From assembly GCA_964630455.1 (NCBI GenBank), contig CAZVVA010000091.1:1-14640 (forward strand): a stretch of DNA of 14,640 bases, written 5' to 3'. Positions within the stretch are counted from its first letter, which is position 1, and each line of letters opens with the position of its first letter. The notes under the pieces were generated by a model. It saw nothing but the letters and a program-made list of their open reading frames with translations, ran no database searches and was not told the DNA's origin. Origin of the DNA: JAUWMI01 sp964630455 (lineage in GTDB: Bacteria; Sumerlaeota; Sumerlaeia; MWCT01; JAUWMI01). The position numbers were made by a program, and so were the translations under genes. Of this stretch, positions 7,130 through 13,100 are shown piece by piece.

Positions 7130-8431
7130 ATGGAGCTAGAAGGAAGCTTAAAAGCCTTTAGCCTTCCCGAAGTTCTTCAATTCCTGAGCATGGGGAAGAT
7201 GACAGGCGTTCTTACCATTCAGAGGGCGCAGTACAACATTTCCCTGATCATCAAGCAGGGGAAGATTGTAAACTCCTCGACCTTAGATCGGCCGCGAAAG
7301 TTGGGTCAGATGTTGGTGCATCGTGGTGTTATCAAGCGGAGCGACCTTGAAGAGGTGCTAAGTTTGCAGAAGGCAATTGACTCCGATAAGCTCCTCGGCC
7401 AGATTCTCATTGAACGCGAGCTGATTTCAAAGGAAACGCTCCGTGAGGCCATTAAATTGCAGCTTGAAGAGGAAATCTGGGATTTATTCAATTGGGATGA
7501 GGGACACTTCAAGTTTGAACATATGGATGAAAGCGATGTCATGAATATTCTGGTGGAGCTTGAAATTGAGCCGCTGCTCATTGAAGGCACCCGGCGGCTT
7601 GACGAATGGGACAAGATCGTTAAGAATATTCAGGACGATGATACGGTGCCGACGGTAATACCCCTGAGCGAGGATTTTGAGCAAGAGGTCGCTCTGAGCG
7701 ACAATGAATGGCTCATCCTGTCACTGATCAACGGCTTCTTTAATGTTGGCTCGCTGGTCAGCCGTGGTGGACTAGGGAAGTTTGAAACATATCGGATTCT
7801 CAACACCTTTCTTGTCGCTGGCCTCGTGAAGGTCAAAACCTCTGGACAGGAGGAAGAAGTCGCCGAGCTGAGCGCATTGCCTCCCCGCCCGCAGGAGGGC
7901 TTGGAAGGCGAGAATGAAAAGCCGCAGCGCTTGAAGAAAGTTGGAACACTCTTCTCACGCATGCGACAACAACCTCGCGAACGGCCAGAGGAAGAAATGA
8001 CGTTTATATCGCCCTTAGGCTTGATCGGGCATTTCCTCAATGATCTTGTTACGCAGCTGATGCATAACAACGAGTTTATCGTTGCGCGCAGCGACGAAAC
8101 CCTGCTCGAGAAATTCTGGGGAAAAATTGTAATGAATTATCCCAAAGCCGATCTCATCCGCGTCGTAGGAAACCGCGTTGACGTAAACCCGTTTGAACGC
8201 TTCGTGGAATTTACTGCACTGGGCAACGCGATCCGCGTCTGCTATGAGGATGCGGTCGAGGCCATGGCAAAACTTCTTGAGACCACGTATAAGCTAGCTG
8301 CACAGCGTCTGGGAGAAAAGAATGTGACTCGCATGGTTCTGTCATTGCGTGATAGCGTTGGCCAGAAGGCACACATTATTCATGCAGACAATTTCAATTT
8401 GAACGACTTTGTTGCACGTGTGGTGACCTAG
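7130..8431 (+). CDS. DUF4388 (PATAN-like) signalling protein
   Basis: The N-terminus (residues 1-55; MELEGSLKAFSLPEVLQFLS, GVLTIQ, KQGKIVNSS) is a DUF4388 domain, found in bacterial signalling proteins next to receivers and roadblock/MglA genes. Residues ~57-113 hold two copies of an LGQxL motif followed by a helix (LGQMLVHRGVIKRSDLEEVL and LGQILIERELISKETLREAI), like the N-terminal module of type II secretion/type IV pilus ATPases. A winged-helix-like piece follows at ~186-236 (DNEWLILSLINGFFNVGSLV). An acidic/basic linker then leads to an unrecognised ~140-residue C-terminal domain (293-433). DUF4388 modules are thought to mediate protein interactions in two-component and polarity pathways. 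The ATG at 7130 was preferred to GTG at 7121 because GAGG is eight bases upstream of it. The protein probably links the GTPase to the downstream receiver protein or a motor; this is inferred. Confidence 0.85.
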   Translation: MELEGSLKAFSLPEVLQFLSMGKMTGVLTIQRAQYNISLIIKQGKIVNSSTLDRPRKLGQMLVHRGVIKRSDLEEVLSLQKAIDSDKLLGQILIERELISKETLREAIKLQLEEEIWDLFNWDEGHFKFEHMDESDVMNILVELEIEPLLIEGTRRLDEWDKIVKNIQDDDTVPTVIPLSEDFEQEVALSDNEWLILSLINGFFNVGSLVSRGGLGKFETYRILNTFLVAGLVKVKTSGQEEEVAELSALPPRPQEGLEGENEKPQRLKKVGTLFSRMRQQPRERPEEEMTFISPLGLIGHFLNDLVTQLMHNNEFIVARSDETLLEKFWGKIVMNYPKADLIRVVGNRVDVNPFERFVEFTALGNAIRVCYEDAVEAMAKLLETTYKLAAQRLGEKNVTRMVLSLRDSVGQKAHIIHADNFNLNDFVARVVT

Positions 8432-8466
8432 AGGAAAAGACTGGCCAGACTGGCACGAATAGCGAC

Positions 8467-8494
8467 GTAGGAGCAGTTCATGAACTGCCCGTAC
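8467..8494. repeat. REP-like imperfect palindrome
   Basis: A 28-base inverted repeat with 12 of 14 pairs matched lies in the 124-base gap before the receiver gene. Its core, GCAGTTCATGAACTGC (8473-8488), is a perfect 16-base palindrome, flanked by GTAGGA and CCGTAC. Similar 'GTAGGGGC...GCCCCTAC' palindromes are dispersed in intergenic regions of several bacterial groups (from memory, not searched). It could be such a dispersed element or a regulatory hairpin. No T-tract follows, so it is not an intrinsic terminator. Confidence 0.6.
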
Positions 8495-8555
8495 CGTTAA
8501 ACCCTGCAAGCGCTCAAAACTTTGAAACCATACTCCATTTGTAGGTGAAAATCAC

Positions 8556-9704
8556 ATGGCAGGCGAGAAAATTGTTGTTGTAGATGACAGTGCAGCGGTG
8601 CAGGAGATAGTCAAGACAGTTCTGACTGAGGAAGGCTACAAAGTGGCAGTAGCCTCGAACGGACTGGCCGCCCTGACGTATCCGGAACTCCAGGATGTGG
8701 ATCTCTTGATCATTGACTCCGAGATGGAAGGCATCGATGGGTTTGAGGCCACAAAAGTCATAAAGACAGATGCAGAGACCCATACTATTCCAATTCTGTT
8801 GCTGATTCCGGAAGAGCAAGCCGAAACCCGTGCAGCCCAATCACTGCGAGGGGCGAATAATTACCTGTTGAAGCCTTTTGAGCCGAAAGCCCTGGCACTC
8901 AAGGTTCACGCCTTGCTTGAAGAACAGCGCATTTATGAAAAGTCGCGCAAGTTTCTTGAGGAAGCAGCAGACAAATTTATGGAGAAAATTGCTGAGGGTC
9001 ACATCCAGGCCGCTGTCGAGAAAAAGACCCAGATCATTGTGGAGCGCGCCATTCAGAATGCCATTACCATGATTGACCAGCGCGCGCGTAAAGAGGCGGA
9101 CGCAAAGGTCACCTCATTAACCGCCGAAAAAGAACAGGAACTCGTCAAGGCAACCGTGCACGAAGTGGCCCGCTCGATGGTCGAAAAACTTGCCGAGCGC
9201 AAGGTGGGCGAGGCAGTGGAAGCCGTCTTGAGCGAACAGACCGAGAGGGCGGTAAAGCGCGTGGCAGAACACATGCTTCCCAGCCTTGTCCGCGATCGAA
9301 TTAAAGAGAGCATGGAACATACGTTGCCGCGCGAGGTTCAGGCGCGCGTACAAAAAGCCGCCGAGCAGCTGGTGCCGGAAGTATCAAATAAGATTGTGGC
9401 CATGATTGACGGGATTGCGCAAAAAGTCATCCCTAGAGCGGCTAAAGAACGCGTTCCTGAACTGGTCGAAAAGCACATTGCTACAGTGACCAGTAAAAGC
9501 GTACCACGCATGGTTCAGGAATTGACGCGCAGAGAAATTGACGATCAGTTTCAGGCACGGATCAATCCCGCCATCAACGAGGCAGTGAAAAAGATCCGCG
9601 CACGCGTGAATATCATTAACCTCATCATCCTCATTGTTGTCCTGCTAGGGATCGTAGGAAACCTGTATCTCTCCTGGATTAGTCACGGCAAGCTATTGCC
9701 CTAG
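8556..9704 (+). CDS. Tail-anchored receiver-domain protein with long helical repeats
   Basis: Residues 1-122 are a receiver domain: acidic pair D10/D11, phospho-acceptor D54 in LLIIDSEMEGIDG, and K106 in YLLKPF. The conserved Thr/Ser about 30 residues after D54 is replaced by I84 (PILLLIPEE), so phosphorylation may not switch it normally. Residues ~130-345 are a long, charged, helical region with degenerate repeats (HTLPREVQARV, ERVPELVEKHI, KSVPRMVQELT) reminiscent of helical tails on receivers in myxobacterial-type signalling. A single membrane helix (~353-372, INLIILIVVLLGIVGNLYL) and a short SHGKLLP tail end the protein, so it is probably anchored by its C-terminus with the receiver in the cytoplasm. 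The ribosome site AGGTGA (8543-8548) is seven bases from the ATG. As last gene of the operon, it is a likely input or scaffold for the MglA module. Confidence 0.85.
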   Translation: MAGEKIVVVDDSAAVQEIVKTVLTEEGYKVAVASNGLAALTYPELQDVDLLIIDSEMEGIDGFEATKVIKTDAETHTIPILLLIPEEQAETRAAQSLRGANNYLLKPFEPKALALKVHALLEEQRIYEKSRKFLEEAADKFMEKIAEGHIQAAVEKKTQIIVERAIQNAITMIDQRARKEADAKVTSLTAEKEQELVKATVHEVARSMVEKLAERKVGEAVEAVLSEQTERAVKRVAEHMLPSLVRDRIKESMEHTLPREVQARVQKAAEQLVPEVSNKIVAMIDGIAQKVIPRAAKERVPELVEKHIATVTSKSVPRMVQELTRREIDDQFQARINPAINEAVKKIRARVNIINLIILIVVLLGIVGNLYLSWISHGKLLP

Positions 9705-9735
9705 CTGCCGCGCATCATCACAATCCTCTTGGCCG

Positions 9736-9775
9736 TCTAACCGCCTAACCGACCAACTGACTAACCGTTAATCCG
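9736..9775. repeat. Degenerate 8-bp tandem array (five units)
   Basis: Five consecutive 8-base units read TCTAACCG, CCTAACCG, ACCAACTG, ACTAACCG and TTAATCCG, starting 31 bases after the receiver-gene stop codon. The shared pattern is NYWAHYCG-like with a TAACCG core. It is non-coding and too short for a CRISPR or VNTR call. Origin or role is not apparent. Confidence 0.6.
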
Positions 9776-9940
9776 CCGGGATAATTTCGGAAAGTCCGTA
9801 TTATTATTGACAGTGCGTAATATAGTTGCTAGATTATTTGACAAATAAGAAATCGGAATTTCTGGGATAAAAAGGTCTTATAGAAAATCGCATAGTGGCC
9901 TTACTTGCCTTAAATGAAATTGGCGACTGTCTGTTGTAGA

Positions 9941-10072
9941 GCCAACGAGACACTGAGGCAGAGACTATTCACAAGAACCGTATTGTGAGCTAAAGGATTA
10001 TCGGATGTGCGATCGAGGTGCGTCACAAAGAGAGTCTTTTTTATAATCTCCGTGTCTCTGTGCCTCCGTGGC
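9941..10072. repeat. Imperfect inverted repeat, MITE-like or dispersed intergenic element
   Basis: The left arm (9941-9965, GCCAACGAGACACTGAGGCA...) and the reverse complement of the right arm (10047-10072, GCCACGGAGGCACAGAGACA...) match at about 16 of 22 positions around an ~80-base interior. The right arm resembles the 'CTCTGTGCCTCCGTGG' sequence dispersed in intergenic regions of various bacterial genomes (from memory, not searched). No transposase or target-site duplication was identified. Confidence 0.4.
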
Positions 10073-10175
10073 AGTCCTTATAATTCCACGATAAATATGT
10101 AATTTTGCTTGACATAAGCACCCTATATTTGGTTGATTAAATACTAGGGAAAGTCTCTTGAAGGAGAGCGGTAAA

Positions 10176-13100
10176 ATGAAAAGGTCTCCTTCCGATAGTG
10201 TATTCTTGCCTTCTTATTCTTTGCGCATTAAGACGCTCACATTAGTGTGCTTTTTTCTATTACCGCTTTTCTCCCTTGCCGCAGTCCGTTACGTCCCGAG
10301 TGAACATCCAACCATTCAAGGAGCAATTGATGCTGCAGTTGACGGCGATGAAATCATCGTCTCACCCGGCACCTACTATGAGAATATCAACTTCTTCGGC
10401 AAAAATGTCATCCTTCGCTCCACTGCGCCTACGAGTCAAACTGTAGTAGATAGTACCATCATTGACGGCAATCGTGATGGCTCCGTGGTAACTTTTTCCG
10501 GAACCGAACTCGCGACCTGCGTCCTCTCCGGCTTTACCATCACCAACGGTTATTCTGAAAATGCTGGTGGTATTTATGGTAATAACACGCAGTCTACCAT
10601 CCAGTATAACAATATAACTGGAAATACTGCTTATGGTTCCGAACCTAATGGCAAGGGGGGCGGTTTGTATTATTGTAATGGCCTCATTCAAAACAATGCG
10701 ATCTGCAATAACTCGGCCCCATATGGCGGGGGCCTATACCATTGCAAAGGCATCATTCAGAATAACTTAGTTTCACGCAATTCGGCTATCGAAAGCAGCG
10801 AAGCAAGGGGCGGTTATGGTGGTGGTTTCTATAGCTGCGACGGCACAATTCAGAACAATACAATTTACGGTAATTCCGCGAGCTGGTCCGGCGGCGGATT
10901 ATCCTGGTGCCGTGGAAATATAAGAAACTGCATTATCTGGCAAAACAGCGCCTCGAGAGATCCTCAGCTTAATTCATGCTCAACGCCTTCTTATTGTTGC
11001 ATTCAGGATTGGTCGGGGGGAGGCACCGGGAATCTCTCCACATATCACTTTATGATTGACCCCGAAAATAACGATTATCATCTCGATCATGGATCTTTCT
11101 GTATAGATGCAGGTTGTTTTATTAACGGTTTGCCAGAAGACTTTGAAGGCGACCCCAGAGGCTACGATGGAAGTCTCGAGATTCGTGGAGACGGCTCTGA
11201 CTATGACATTGGAGCAGATGAATTCATTGCTATCCCATCAAACCACCCTCCTCGAAAGCCGCTCAACTTGTCGCCCGCAAATGGCGAGAGCGAGGTTTCG
11301 TTACCGCTCACCCTTGAGAGTTCAGCCTTTTCAGACCCGGATCCGGGTGACGTTCACAGCGCCAGTCACTGGCAGATTGACGATAACAGCGATTTCTCCA
11401 GTCCGGTGTTCGATAGCTTTACAGATCTTATAGACAAGACAACGATAGTGGCCCTATCTGAGAATCTGCTCTATTCAAGAGAGCCCTATTATTGGCGAGT
11501 TAGACACAGGGACAATCACGGATACTGGAGTGACTGGTCTGATTCCACATCTTTTCTTACCTTACTCCCCGAGGTAATCGCAGTACCAGAGGCTTTTCCA
11601 AATATTCAGGCGGCAATTAATTTTGCTCTGGAAGGGGATGAAGTCATTGTTTATCCAGGCGCTTACTATGAAAATATCAATTTCAATGGGAAAAATATCA
11701 TTCTGTGTTCAATCGACCCAACAAGTGCAACGGTGGTTTCAAACACAATTATTGATGGCGATGCCTCCGGCTCAGTGGTTACTTTCTCCGGCACGGAGCT
11801 GACCACTTGCGTGCTGTCCGGCTTTACTATTACCAATGGCAGAGCTCCAAGCGGCGGTGGCATCTATGGAAATGGCACACTTGCCACAATACAAAAAAAT
11901 GACATAAAAACCAATAGAGCCTCTGGCCATTGGCCAAATAGTGCAGGCGGTGGGCTCTCCATGTGCAACGGCACCATTCAGGACAATATCATCTCTGCCA
12001 ACTCGGCTAATTATGATGGTGGCGGGCTCTCCATGTGCAACGGCACCATACAGAACAATACTATCTTTGGTAACTCGGCTGATTATGATGGTGGCGGGCT
12101 CTACGAGTGCAACGGCACCATTCAGGACAATATCATCTCAGGCAACTCGGGACACACAGGCGGTGCGCTCTACGAGTGTAACGGTACAATTCAGGACAAT
12201 ATCATCTCAGGCAACTCGGGACACACAGGCGGTGCGCTCTACGAGTGTAACGGTACAATTCAGGACAATATCATCTCAGGCAACTCGGTTACTGGATACT
12301 GGGATTATGGCGGGCCATTCAACCGCAATGGCACCATACAGAACGATACTACGCATACCAGTTTTGCTACCGAAACTTCCGGTAATGATGGAGTATCTAT
12401 GAATTCTTGGCCGATTCCTACCCCCACGCCTACGCCCAGATATTATAGTGGGAACGGCGGTGCGCTATTCAGATGTGATGGTACTATTCAGAATAATACC
12501 ATCTCGGATAACTCGGCTGATAATGGCGGCGGGCTCTTTGATTGCGACGGCCAGATCCAGAACAATATCATCCGGGGTGATTGGGCTGCTTTTTATGGAG
12601 GCGGGGGGCTGTACTATTGCGACGGCCAGATCCAGAATAATATCATTTCGGGCAATTCGGCTAATATGAATGGTGGCGGGCTGTATTGGTGCCTTGGCAC
12701 CATCAAGAATAATACCATCTCCGAAAACTCGGCTAATGAGGATGGTGGCGGACTTTACGAGTGCGGCGGCACCATCCAGAATAATATTATCTCAGGAAAC
12801 TCGGCTAATAAAAATGGCGGCGGGATTTGGCTTTGGAGATGCCACAGCACCATCCAGAATAATACTATCTCAGGAAACTCGGCTAATGAGTATGGTGGCG
12901 GGCTGTTCGGGTGCCGCGGGTTTATTGCCAATTGCATCATCTGGGGAAACTCCGCTTCTACTACCAGCGTCAACCAGCTCTATAAGTGTAGCACTCCCAT
13001 TCATAGCTGCATACAAGATTGGACTGGCGGCGGACGAGGAAATATCTCAACTGACCCCGGATTTGTCGACCCCTCAAACGGAGACTATCATCTTCAGCCT

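Larger units (their letters stand above)
9705..10175. other. Intergenic region before the beta-helix gene
   Basis: No credible gene is seen in these 471 bases. They contain the 8-bp tandem array (9736-9775), the imperfect inverted repeat (9941-10072), a small CACAA/TTGTG hairpin (9970-9987) and an AT-rich stretch before the next gene. TTGACA occurs at 10109-10114, but no good -10 lies 16-18 bases away, so I do not call a promoter with confidence. No clear rho-independent terminator follows the preceding operon. Confidence 0.5.

Noticed and set aside
9705..9790. Rho-independent terminator after the receiver gene
   Set aside because: No stable GC stem followed by a T-run is present; the 8-bp array is not self-complementary.
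10109..10130. TTGACA upstream of the beta-helix gene as a promoter
   Set aside because: The perfect -35 has no acceptable -10 at 16-18 bases; TATATT comes only nine bases later.
12121..12288. Short direct repeats that could suggest a CRISPR array
   Set aside because: The repeats are contiguous with no spacers, keep reading frame and encode beta-helix turns.
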